Origin: Rhizobiaceae bacterium
GTDB taxonomy: Bacteria; Pseudomonadota; Alphaproteobacteria; Rhizobiales; Rhizobiaceae
Assembly: GCA_029233925.1 (NCBI GenBank)
Contig: JARGOX010000022.1
Location: forward strand, 39,644 to 103,643
Reading direction: 5' to 3'
Length of the DNA: 64,000 nucleotides
In this document: positions 18,695 to 26,935 of the stretch, in pieces
Numbering within the stretch: the stretch's first letter is position 1
Layout of the letters: each line of letters starts with the position of its first letter
The notes under the pieces: generated by a model
The model's database searches: none
Told to the model about the DNA's origin: nothing
Seen by the model: the letters and a program-made list of their open reading frames with translations, nothing else
Made by a program: the position numbers and the translations under genes

Positions 18695-19696
18695 TTACTC
18701 CGCGGCTAGTGGCGCTGATTGCGCGCTCTGGTGAATGGCGTGGCAGGCAACCAGGTGGTCACCGTCTCCGCTGAGCAGGGGCGTATCCAGTCTGCATTGG
18801 GTCATGGCCAGAGGGCAGCGGGTATGGAAGGCGCAACCGGGTGGCACATCAACCGGGCTGGGCGGATCGCCCTCAAGCACGATGCGCTCGCGGCGGCCTC
18901 GATTGCGCGGGGTGGGAATGGCAGAGATCAAGGCCTTCGTATAGGGATGCTGGGCGCGCTTGAACACGGCTTCCGGCGCACCCGTCTCGACGATTTTACC
19001 CAGATACATGACTGCAACGCGATCAGACATCTGGCGCACGACCTTCAGGTCATGGCTGATGAACAGGGCTGCAAAACCGGTTTGTTCACGCAGGTCATCC
19101 AGCAGGTTGAGCACCTGAGCCTGAATGGACACATCAAGCGCCGACACCGGTTCATCGCATACCAGCAGATCAGGGCTGAGCGCCAGCGCCCTGGCGATGA
19201 CGACGCGCTGGCGTTGCCCACCGGACAGTTCATGCGGAAAACGCCTGGCCATGTCAGCGCGCAGTCCAACGGAATCCATCAGCGACAGGGCGCGCTCATG
19301 GCGCTGCCCGGCCGTCATGACCGGTTCATGGATGGCAAAGGGTTCGCCAATCTGCTCGCTGATGGTCAGTCGGCGGTCGAGTGCGCCCAGCGTGTCCTGA
19401 TAGACCATCTGCATGCGCCTGCGCATCGCGCGCCAGTCGCTGTCATGGCGTGCGGTGACTGGCTGGCCGTCAAAGGCAACTGAACCGGCGGTCAGCGGTA
19501 TGTGCCCCATCACAAGCCTGGCGGTGGTCGATTTCCCGCAACCCGATTCGCCGACAAGCCCCAGCGTTTCGCCCCTATTGATGTCGAAGGACAAACCGTC
19601 CACGGCCTTGAGCAGGGCATCGCGGCCAAAAAAGCCGCCAGGGACACGAACCTGATAATGTCGTTTGATATCGCGGACGCTCAGCAAAGGTCTCAT
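18695..19696 (-). CDS. Peptide-type ABC transporter ATP-binding protein, OppF type (second importer)
   Basis: 333 residues. Walker [10 protein letters not shown], signature LSGGQRQRV, Walker B LLVCDEPVSALD, H-loop FISHDLK, and the C-terminal Cys-containing cluster CAFHTRCPLAMTQC. ATGA overlap (4 bases) with the OppD gene. The insertion YHQVRVPGGFF near residue 15 is the usual OppF feature that separates it from OppD. Confidence 0.92.
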   Translation of the reverse strand: MRPLLSVRDIKRHYQVRVPGGFFGRDALLKAVDGLSFDINRGETLGLVGESGCGKSTTARLVMGHIPLTAGSVAFDGQPVTARHDSDWRAMRRRMQMVYQDTLGALDRRLTISEQIGEPFAIHEPVMTAGQRHERALSLMDSVGLRADMARRFPHELSGGQRQRVVIARALALSPDLLVCDEPVSALDVSIQAQVLNLLDDLREQTGFAALFISHDLKVVRQMSDRVAVMYLGKIVETGAPEAVFKRAQHPYTKALISAIPTPRNRGRRERIVLEGDPPSPVDVPPGCAFHTRCPLAMTQCRLDTPLLSGDGDHLVACHAIHQSAQSAPLAAE

Positions 19697-20724
19697 GCCG
19701 GTTCCAATTCAGCTGTCACGGATTGGCGCGCCGGCGCCTTTGATTTTTCGACACGCATAGGTCCGGAATGGATACAGGCCACGCTATGACCTGCGTCAGG
19801 ACCAACTGGCAGCAAGGCCGGAAGCGCCACATCGCACAGCGGTGTCGCATGGGTGCAGCGGGGTGCGAAACTGCATCCGGGAGGCAATTGGTCTGGTGGC
19901 GGCACGGTTCCGGGAATGGAGGCAAGCCTGCGCTTTGGCCCTTCCAGATCGGGCAGGGCGGCAATCAGTCCGCGCGTATAGGGGTGGGTGGGGTTGTCAA
20001 AAATCGCATCGGTGCTTGCAGTCTCGATAACGCGGCCGCAATACATGACGGCCACGCGCTCTGCCATATCGGCCACGACGCCCAGATCGTGGGATATCAA
20101 AACAAGGGCCATGCCGTTTTCGCTGCTCAATTCGCGCAAAAGGTCCAGTATCTGCGCCTGGATCGTCGCGTCGAGTGCTGTTGTCGGCTCGTCTGCAATG
20201 AGAATATCAGGCTCTCCGGCCAGGGCCATTGCAATCATGATACGCTGGTTCATGCCACCGGACATTTCATGGGGGTATTCATTAAGACGCTGGCGGGCAT
20301 TAGCGATGCCGACGCGGTCCAACAGGCGCATCGTCTCCGCCGAGGCCTGTTCGCCCGTCATGCCACGATGCAGGCGCAGCGACTCGCCCAATTGATGTCC
20401 GATGCGATGAACCGGATTGAGTGAACTCGATGGATCCTGAAAAATCATGGCGATCTTGCCACCGCGCAGGCTTGAAAGTTGCTTCTCGGAAGCGCCAATC
20501 AGTTCTGTACCTGCCAGTTTGACAGAGCCGGACAATGTGGCGCGTTTGCCCAGGAGGCCAAGCGCTGCCAGCCAGGTGATGGATTTTCCGCAACCCGATT
20601 CACCCACCACACCAATTGTTTCACCGACGGCTACATCCAGTGACACCCCATGCAGGGCTCGGACAAATTGCCTGCCCTGATCAAAATCGACGGTAAGGTC
20701 ACGGATTGAAAGCTGGGTTTCCAT
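19693..20724 (-). CDS. Peptide-type ABC transporter ATP-binding protein, OppD type (second importer)
   Basis: 343 residues from the ATG at 20724, which follows GGAAACC; an in-frame ATG at 20772 would start inside the terminator hairpin and is rejected. Walker [10 protein letters not shown], signature MSGGMNQRI, Walker [13 protein letters not shown] and a C-terminal CSFAPRCTHATPLC cluster are present. It lies 92 bases after the binding-protein gene, on the far side of a strong hairpin. Confidence 0.92.
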   Translation of the reverse strand: METQLSIRDLTVDFDQGRQFVRALHGVSLDVAVGETIGVVGESGCGKSITWLAALGLLGKRATLSGSVKLAGTELIGASEKQLSSLRGGKIAMIFQDPSSSLNPVHRIGHQLGESLRLHRGMTGEQASAETMRLLDRVGIANARQRLNEYPHEMSGGMNQRIMIAMALAGEPDILIADEPTTALDATIQAQILDLLRELSSENGMALVLISHDLGVVADMAERVAVMYCGRVIETASTDAIFDNPTHPYTRGLIAALPDLEGPKRRLASIPGTVPPPDQLPPGCSFAPRCTHATPLCDVALPALLPVGPDAGHSVACIHSGPMRVEKSKAPARQSVTAELEPA

Positions 20725-20771
20725 GCGGTTTCCATCTTGCGTTGGCTTTGTTGCATACACTTGAAAAAGCA

Positions 20772-20801
20772 AGCCGGGGCACAGGATGGTGTGCCCCGGC
20801 T
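20772..20801 (-). terminator. Strong hairpin with T-rich tail after the second binding-protein gene
   Basis: Perfect 12-base arms AGCCGGGGCACA / TGTGCCCCGGCT with a 6-base loop, 16 bases after the stop at 20817. On the minus strand it is followed by TTGCTTTTTC, so it fits an intrinsic terminator. Because OppD-F-B-C follow on the same strand, it probably acts as an attenuator that lets only part of the transcripts through. Confidence 0.8.
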
Positions 20802-20816
20802 GTATAGCGACTGGAC

Positions 20817-22475
20817 CTAATTGGCTGGTGTTGAGATCACGAAGTTCTCAGGCCGGAAATCCATCGACTGCAAGCCGGACCACATCCAGTCGATATCCTT
20901 GCGTTTGCCATAAAAAATGGCGCTCTGGTGCAGGACGGTGAAGGCCGGGTCTTCACGTTCGGCGATTTCCAGCATACGGCGGAAAGCAGCGCGGCGTTGC
21001 TGCAGATCGGTGGAGGTTTCGAGCTTGATGCAAAGCGCATTGAACTCTTCATTGGTCCATTCACCGACCTGCTGCTGCTGGCCGTTCTGGCAGTGCTGAT
21101 TGACGATCGAGGCCACCGGGTCAGGGAAGGGTGCGGAGTTCGACCAGTCGCGCACCATGCGTGGTCCGCTCGTATTGTCGAAGATCTGCTGCCAGTTTTC
21201 CTTCATCTCGATCTGGATGTTCAGGCCGATTTGTCGGAAGGATTCCGCGTTGATCTGCGCTGTCGAGACCTGATTTGTATAATAGTTGTTGAGCACGCGC
21301 ATGGTGATCGGTTCGCCGTTGTAACCTGATTCCTCGACCAGTTTGCGTGCCAGATCCATGTCGTATTCCGGCACTTTCCAGTCTGCCAGATACATGTCGC
21401 TGTAATATTCCCACTGCAGTCCGGCAGGAACCTGTGTGCGACCACCCCAGAGCACTTCGACGATGGTGTCACGGTCGATGGCGTGGGTCATGGCCTGGCG
21501 GATCTTGGCGTTTTTCATCGGTCCGGTGTTCTTGTCGAATACCATCAGACGGTGATTGGTGATCGGCCCGCCAACGACTTCGAAATCGGCGTTGGATTCC
21601 ACCGTGGCAATCTGGTCGGGAGGCACATCGGTGATGAAATCATATTCGCCGGAAAGCAGGCCGTTGACGCGACTGGCAACTTCAGGAACCACAACGAAGC
21701 GCAGGTTTTTGACCGGCGGCTTGCCACCCCAGTAATCTTCATGGGCTTCCAGAACCAGAACATTGTCCGGTTTGAAATCAACCACCTTATAGGGGCCGGT
21801 GCCGACGGGTTTACGGGCAAAATCAAGCCAGCTATCGGCCTCCTGATAGGCGCGCCTGGACAGAATTTCAGCGCCGTAGCGGGAAATACGCCCTTCAAGC
21901 GTCGGGTCTGCAACAGTTGAAATGAAGCGGACTGTCATGTCGTCCACTTTTTCAACGCGGTCGAGATTGGGCCAGGCGCGGTTGGCGACAGCGGCAACTT
22001 CTGCCGGCGGTACCTTGCCTTCGGTTGCGGTGCTTGCAGTCGCAGTGAACAGCGTTTTGCCGTCGGCACGGGCGGCTTCCTGTTCAGGTAACTGACCAAA
22101 GCGCTCCTTGGAAAAAGTGAAAACCACATCGTCGGCTGTCATCACATCGCCATTGTGAAACTTGACGCCGGGACGCAGCGTCAGTTCGACGGTTTTGTCG
22201 TCAATGCGTTTCCAACTGGTGGCCAGGCCGGGTTTCTGGGGCAGGTCCTTCTTCTGGCGGTCATAGTCGATCAGTGTTTCAAAAATGGAGTAGAAGACCC
22301 GGGCGCCGACATTGGATTGCTCGCGCAGGACGTCGAGTGCCCCTGCATTGACGATTTGCTGGACGGCGACCGTGATGTCAGGCCTGTCCTGTGAGAATGC
22401 CGGCGCGGTGAATGTTGCTGCGGCCAGAAATGTGGCGCCCACCAACATTGCGGCGTGCTTGCGAATAAGTGTCAT
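20817..22475 (-). CDS. Peptide-type ABC transporter substrate-binding protein (family 5, second importer)
   Basis: 552 residues. Sec signal MTLIRKHAAMLVGATFLAAATFTAPAFS (cleavage near 28) gives a periplasmic protein. Family 5 features: TLRPGVKFHNGDVMTADDVVFTF in the first lobe, GTGPYKV, and KIRQAMTHAIDRDTIVE in the middle. First gene of the second importer operon (SBP-D-F-B-C). Sequence differs clearly from the binding protein at 5498-7189, so the two importers should take different ligands. Confidence 0.92.
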   Translation of the reverse strand: MTLIRKHAAMLVGATFLAAATFTAPAFSQDRPDITVAVQQIVNAGALDVLREQSNVGARVFYSIFETLIDYDRQKKDLPQKPGLATSWKRIDDKTVELTLRPGVKFHNGDVMTADDVVFTFSKERFGQLPEQEAARADGKTLFTATASTATEGKVPPAEVAAVANRAWPNLDRVEKVDDMTVRFISTVADPTLEGRISRYGAEILSRRAYQEADSWLDFARKPVGTGPYKVVDFKPDNVLVLEAHEDYWGGKPPVKNLRFVVVPEVASRVNGLLSGEYDFITDVPPDQIATVESNADFEVVGGPITNHRLMVFDKNTGPMKNAKIRQAMTHAIDRDTIVEVLWGGRTQVPAGLQWEYYSDMYLADWKVPEYDMDLARKLVEESGYNGEPITMRVLNNYYTNQVSTAQINAESFRQIGLNIQIEMKENWQQIFDNTSGPRMVRDWSNSAPFPDPVASIVNQHCQNGQQQQVGEWTNEEFNALCIKLETSTDLQQRRAAFRRMLEIAEREDPAFTVLHQSAIFYGKRKDIDWMWSGLQSMDFRPENFVISTPAN

Positions 22476-22592
22476 GATCCGTCCTTCGAGGGCTCGATTG
22501 CAAAGATTTCATGCGAGAAACCGAATGGTTCCGCACTGCACAATGCTAGTCCCGCGAATGTGACGCCCGGATATAGGGAATGTGAATTTTTG

Positions 22593-22615
22593 TTGACACA
22601 CTTGAGCAAATGCTC
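22593..22615. promoter_or_regulatory. TTGACA box with overlapping dyad GAGCA-AA-TGCTC
   Basis: The 354-base divergent gap (22476-22829) between the second binding-protein gene and the sugar isomerase holds a perfect TTGACA at 22593-22598 (plus strand). A 5-base-arm inverted repeat follows at 22604-22615. A site in this position could be a repressor operator. No good -10 hexamer at 17 bases was found, so the promoter call is tentative. The rest of the gap shows nothing clear. Confidence 0.35.
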
Positions 22616-22829
22616 GCCATGCGGCCACCGTGTAAAAGCCTTCAATTATGCCTTGCAGGCCTGCAATTTGTTGTCACATCATTGAGATTATATTGAAATG
22701 ATCCTGTCACAGGACCATGCGTATGGTCTGCCTCGTTTGCTGCAAATTGGGGCGCTCGCCATCGCCGATCGAAGGGTGGTGGACGACCAAATCGTGGCGA
22801 CATCCAAAGGACATAACGAGGACCAAGAA

Positions 22830-23648
22830 ATGAGCGAACTTCCTATTGTCGGCGCTGCCATGTCGCTTGACGACTATGAGAACCATCGTGATCTCATGCG
22901 CGAAAAACCGCGGGATCTTGAACTGCAGAGCTTTCACACGGCCGATGTTCTCAACAGTGATTGGCAAGGGCTTGCAGACCGGGCAAAAAAACTGCTGGAC
23001 GGTCATTCAGGCCGTATCGGCATCCACGGACCTTTCTGGGGTTTCAACATCGGGTCCCATGACTGTGATATTCGCGCCATCATTCGTCGCCGCATGATGC
23101 AGGGCCTGGATGTTTGCGCCGCCATCGGCGCCGACCAGATGGTCATTCATTCGCCCTACACGACATGGGACTACAACAATCTCGATCTGTATCCGGATGC
23201 GCGGTCATCCGTGGTCGAGCGCACCCATGATACGCTGGACGAGGTTGTCAAACGGGCTGAAGACATGGGCTGTGTGCTGGTCATCGAGAACATAGAAGAC
23301 AAGGATCCAGCCGTGCGTGTCGCGCTCGCCGACAGTTTCAACTCACCGGCTGTTGCTGTCTCCATCGACACGGGACACGCCCATTATGCGCATGGTTCGA
23401 CCGGTGCGCCTCCCGTTGATTATTACGTGACGGCGGCAGGCAACCGTCTGCAGCATATTCATCTGCAGGATGCGGATGGATATGCCGACAGACATTGGGC
23501 GCTGGGTGAGGGAACTGTGCGCTGGCAGGCCGTTTTCCGTGCCTTGGCAAAACTCGAAAGCAATCCGCGTCTTATTATCGAGTTGCGTGACAAAGCGGGA
23601 ATACCGGCATCGATTGCCCATCTGAAAGCCATGGGCATCGCCCAATAA
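22830..23648 (+). CDS. Sugar phosphate isomerase/epimerase family protein (TIM barrel)
   Basis: 272 residues from the ATG at 22830 with GAGGA about 10 bases upstream; longer in-frame starts lack a ribosome site. An AP-endonuclease-2/xylose-isomerase-like barrel with metal-ligand segments in order: VIENIED (Glu), SIDTGHAHY (Asp, His), HIHLQDADG (His) and LIIELRD (Glu). Likely isomerises or epimerises a free sugar or polyol. It is the only plus-strand gene between 2.6 and 30 kb and is divergent from the second importer, hinting that both serve one carbohydrate-like substrate. Confidence 0.85.
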   Translation: MSELPIVGAAMSLDDYENHRDLMREKPRDLELQSFHTADVLNSDWQGLADRAKKLLDGHSGRIGIHGPFWGFNIGSHDCDIRAIIRRRMMQGLDVCAAIGADQMVIHSPYTTWDYNNLDLYPDARSSVVERTHDTLDEVVKRAEDMGCVLVIENIEDKDPAVRVALADSFNSPAVAVSIDTGHAHYAHGSTGAPPVDYYVTAAGNRLQHIHLQDADGYADRHWALGEGTVRWQAVFRALAKLESNPRLIIELRDKAGIPASIAHLKAMGIAQ

Positions 23649-23659
23649 GAAACGCATTG

Positions 23660-23689
23660 ATCCGTTCGCACAGGGTTGTGCGAACGGAT
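23660..23689. terminator. Bidirectional terminator hairpin between convergent genes
   Basis: Perfect 13-base arms ATCCGTTCGCACA / TGTGCGAACGGAT with the loop GGGT. It fills the 44-base space between the isomerase stop (23648, plus) and the DUF1513 stop (23693, minus). The symmetric position suggests service to both genes; T-tracts are short (ATATT on the plus side). Confidence 0.8.
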
Positions 23690-23692
23690 ATT

Positions 23693-24799
23693 CTAACCCG
23701 ATATGTTGAGCAGGTGGTTGTCCCAACCGTAGGGACCCCTGCTGGAAACGCCGGTTTGCGCATCACAAAGCATTCCGTTTCCGGTGGATGCCACGAAGTG
23801 GCCCCGGTTCACACTGAGGCCGCAGACATTGTCCAGATCGCGCTGAAGGATGATGTTCCCACTCTGGCCATCCAGCACCATCATCGTGTTGCCTCGCGGT
23901 GAGGTGACAGCGAAGGTTCCGTTTTGCGGGTTTGCAGTGATGGATCCAACATAGTTCCGGAGCTTCTTCAAATGTGCGGGCTCAGTCTGAAAAAGCCGCA
24001 CAGGTTTGCCTGGTTGTGCATGGCCAAACAGAGGCGGTTGCTCGCGTGGCGATCCCTCATGCTGGCAGGCGAAATAGACACCGCCGGCGCCATCGCAGTC
24101 GAGATGGCGAATGGACAATTGATGCAGGGATGGCGGCAGGGCCTGTTTTTCTGTCAGAGTGCCGTGGACACTGTCCACGAAACACAGGCAAGGCTCCATT
24201 GTTGCAAGATTGAGCTTGGCCCGGCCGAAGTCCGGGTGGGTTTCAATGCCGCCATTGGCGATGGCAAGCGTTCGTCCGTCTGCCAGCATCATCAGGTCAT
24301 GGGGCCCGATACCGCCGGACGGAAATTCGCCAATTTTGCTGAAGTGATGCCCGACGTCGTAGACACCGATCATTCCATTTGCATTGGCAAAATCATTCTC
24401 TGTCGCATAGAGCAATCTGCCGTCGGCAGAAAATACGCCATGGCCAAAATAATGGCGGTCGGGTGCTGCCTGAATACTCTGTGGTGGCGTATTCGCTCTC
24501 ACGTTGAAGGCAACAGCAATGGTGCCGGGTCGCCGGGAAAAGACCACGGCATTTCCGGTTTCCGGGTGGCAGACGATGTCATGGCCGCGTACCGGCAGCG
24601 CGTGGTGCATGACGACGTGGCCGTCTTCGGCCATCAAGGCAAAGCCGTAGCCGCCTGACCGGTCCCGATAGGCCGCCGCAAACAGGGCGTCGCTTTGATT
24701 GATCTGACTGGCCTGTGCAGCCGACAATGACGCCAGGAAGGACGCGCCGGCGGCTTTCAGGAATGTGCGTCGCCCAATGAGGTTTCTGGCCACGTTCAA
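23693..24799 (-). CDS. DUF1513 domain-containing protein, Tat-exported
   Basis: 368 residues. It begins with a twin-arginine signal (GRRTFLKAAGASFLASLSAAQA), so it should be exported folded to the periplasm. The body is a beta-propeller-like DUF1513 domain with repeated segments such as GHDIVCHPETG, YFGHGVFSADGRLLYATEND and GPHDLMMLADGRTLAIANGG. DUF1513 genes usually stand beside imelysin-family genes in iron-related clusters. Here the start overlaps the last codons of the imelysin reading frame by 4 bases (ATGA). Function unproven. Confidence 0.88.
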   Translation of the reverse strand: MNVARNLIGRRTFLKAAGASFLASLSAAQASQINQSDALFAAAYRDRSGGYGFALMAEDGHVVMHHALPVRGHDIVCHPETGNAVVFSRRPGTIAVAFNVRANTPPQSIQAAPDRHYFGHGVFSADGRLLYATENDFANANGMIGVYDVGHHFSKIGEFPSGGIGPHDLMMLADGRTLAIANGGIETHPDFGRAKLNLATMEPCLCFVDSVHGTLTEKQALPPSLHQLSIRHLDCDGAGGVYFACQHEGSPREQPPLFGHAQPGKPVRLFQTEPAHLKKLRNYVGSITANPQNGTFAVTSPRGNTMMVLDGQSGNIILQRDLDNVCGLSVNRGHFVASTGNGMLCDAQTGVSSRGPYGWDNHLLNISG

Positions 24800-25896
24800 T
24801 CCCCGTCCAGGCTGGAGAAATTCGACGTCAGGCCGAGCGCACCAGTCATGTCCATGCCGAAATTGTCACCAAGTCCGCGAACAACGGTTCTGACATAGGC
24901 AAGTTTCGAACGTTGCGGCGGATCCGCCAGAATATCAGCAATTGGACCACTCAGCGTATCGAGTGCTGCACCGCCGTGATGGAAGCCAAAACCGATGGCA
25001 TCATCAATCCAGCCGGAGCCTTCGGGCAAAAGGCCCGCAAGTTTTGAAACCTTGTAAAATCGTTCAAAACCGGAAAAGCCCGCCTGCAACAGGGAAAGCG
25101 TATTGTCAGAGCGCCGGAACAGGGCCTGTCGTGACTGGTCATTGTCCGGTGTTTCGCCAAAAAAAGCCGCCATTTCGACTGTGTCGTAGTAGGCAAGACC
25201 ATTGGCAAAGAGGCTGACCAGAGTGCTCAGGGCTTCGCTGCTGTCGCGGAAGTGCAGATGGTCGGGATCGGGGTTCTGCCATTGCGCTGCAAAGCCCTCC
25301 TTGGCCTGCCATTAGGTCAGTAAATCCTGCGAAATCCTGCTGATATTCGCACTGATGGCGCGCCCGTAACCACACCGAAAACTCTCCGCTTCCTGCGTCA
25401 ACGTCTCGGCCCCTGTGCCAAACAGCACAAATTCCAGCGCGGCCAACCCTTGGGTGGCAACGCTCTTTTTTGCCAGACCTTCAGGATCCAGCGCGGTTGG
25501 GTCTTTGGTGACGAGCAGAGCCTGCACCTGCCGCAGTCCGATGCCGCGTCGATCCGGCCAGAACAGCAGGCGTTCAAGTCGATTGTCTTCCAGAACAGGC
25601 CCGATGCGAATGATGCTGATGGAGGACCAGGCCAATATGATGGCATCGAAATCATCGCGGGCCTGTTGAAGTTGCCCGGTGGATGGAGTGGCGCAAAGTA
25701 CCGCAATGGTGTTTTCGAGCTGCGCTGCGTCATCGTTGAATTTTTGATGTGCCGGGACAATGAATTGCGCCACAGCGTTGCGAATCACGTCAGGAGGTTC
25801 CGCTGTTTGTGCATTTGCCGGAGAGATTGCGGGCCGCAAGGCGCAGAGCATGACGAGGCATGCGGCGAGGGCGGGCAGGCGCAGATGTGTCATCAT
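24796..25896 (-). pseudogene. Imelysin (peptidase M75) family gene interrupted by an in-frame TAA
   Basis: One reading frame runs from the ATG pair at 25893-25896 to 24796 and is broken only by TAA at 25314-25312 (codon 195). Before it: signal peptide (MMTHLRLPALAACLVMLC...) and the imelysin N-terminal half (ILAWSSISIIRIGPV, DRRGIGLRQVQ, TQGLAALEFVLFG with the GxHxxE-like region). Directly after the stop the same frame continues WQAKEGFAAQW...FFGETPDND...IGFGFHHGG to the C-terminus. The total of about 366 codons matches a full imelysin. A single-base change of a sense codon such as CAA or GAA would explain it. Either a nonsense pseudogene or a sequence error; the downstream DUF1513 frame is intact. 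Confidence 0.85.
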
Positions 25897-25952
25897 TGGA
25901 TTGTTCTTCGGTTCATTGTGTTCGATTTCACGATCAGGTCATCATGTCCCGA

Positions 25953-26915
25953 TCACGCTGGCAACCCTTTGGGGATCACTTCATACCCCGACGCTTCAGG
26001 TTCATCATCGACAATCTCCGCCGGAAATCCCGGAGCCAGAACCCTGCAGCCCGTGGCCTCTTCCAGCCGCCGGATGATGTCAGGGGAGAATGCGCGGGAC
26101 CCAAAGCGTTCTTCACCGTCTTTGAAAATGTCGATCATCAGCGGATTGATTTCCAATGGTACATTGAAACGATCGGCGACCTGCTGGAAAAGACCAATAT
26201 CCTTCGAGACAAGATCCATGGTGAAATTGATGTCACGCGAACCATTCAGGATGACCTGGCTTTCCGTTTCATGCACGAAGGAATTGCCGGAGGAAATCCT
26301 GATCGCCTCATAGGTCGTGTTCATATCCATTCCGGCAGCTTTGGAGGTGACCAGCGCCTCGCTCAATGTGAGCAGGTTGGCGGTTGCCAGATAATTGGTC
26401 ACCACCTTGAGGACCGACGCCGAGCCTAGCGGTCCCGTATGGAGAATGCGCCGTCCCATGGCCTTGAGGATCGGCAATATCCGCTCAAATGTGGGGCGAT
26501 CACAACCGGCAAAAATGGCGATATTGCCAGTGGCAGCGCGATGGCAGCCGCCGGACACAGGGCAATCGACCGGCTCACCACCGGCGGCACTGACCAGGGC
26601 ACCAAGGCGGATCACTTCCGCTTGGTCCGTCGTCGACACTTCTGCCCAGATCTTGCCTGCGCTCATGCCCGCTAGCAGCCCGTCTTCGGCTTCCATGACG
26701 GTTGCGGAAGCCGCCGGATTGGGAAGGCATGTGATGACCATGTCGCAATGTTCGGCCATTTGCCTGGGGCTGTCTGCCCAATGGGCACCCTGGTCAAGAA
26801 AGGGAAGGGCGAGAGACCTGTCCAGGTCCCGCACCGTGACCTCATGTCCATTGCGCAAAAGACTGCCAGCCAGTTTGCCGCCGACATTGCCAAGGCCGAT
26901 AAAACCGATTTTCAT
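25953..26915 (-). CDS. NAD(P)-dependent oxidoreductase, 3-hydroxyisobutyrate dehydrogenase family
   Basis: 320 residues. Rossmann motif GLGNVG (residues 7-12), the substrate-binding CPVSGG (118-123), and the catalytic Lys170 with Asn174 (LKVVTNYL) all fit the beta-hydroxyacid dehydrogenase family (HIBADH, tartronate semialdehyde reductase, GarR). A C-terminal extension of about 20 residues follows the domain. It lies 20 bases after the mandelate-racemase-like gene, so the two probably act in one sugar-acid or hydroxy-acid route. Confidence 0.88.
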   Translation of the reverse strand: MKIGFIGLGNVGGKLAGSLLRNGHEVTVRDLDRSLALPFLDQGAHWADSPRQMAEHCDMVITCLPNPAASATVMEAEDGLLAGMSAGKIWAEVSTTDQAEVIRLGALVSAAGGEPVDCPVSGGCHRAATGNIAIFAGCDRPTFERILPILKAMGRRILHTGPLGSASVLKVVTNYLATANLLTLSEALVTSKAAGMDMNTTYEAIRISSGNSFVHETESQVILNGSRDINFTMDLVSKDIGLFQQVADRFNVPLEINPLMIDIFKDGEERFGSRAFSPDIIRRLEEATGCRVLAPGFPAEIVDDEPEASGYEVIPKGLPA

Positions 26916-26935
26916 GATTGTCTCCTTCGCGCGCC

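Noticed and set aside
20725..20772. OppD start at 20772 in the second importer
   Set aside because: It would begin within the arm of the terminator hairpin and adds residues unlike the family.
22604..22615. GAGCA/TGCTC as part of a CRISPR-like or longer repeat
   Set aside because: It occurs once in the region, with no spaced repetition.
24796..25173. Separate small gene starting at the ATG at 25173
   Set aside because: Same frame as the upstream half, conserved imelysin sequence resumes directly after the TAA at 25312, and there is no ribosome site; treated as one interrupted gene.
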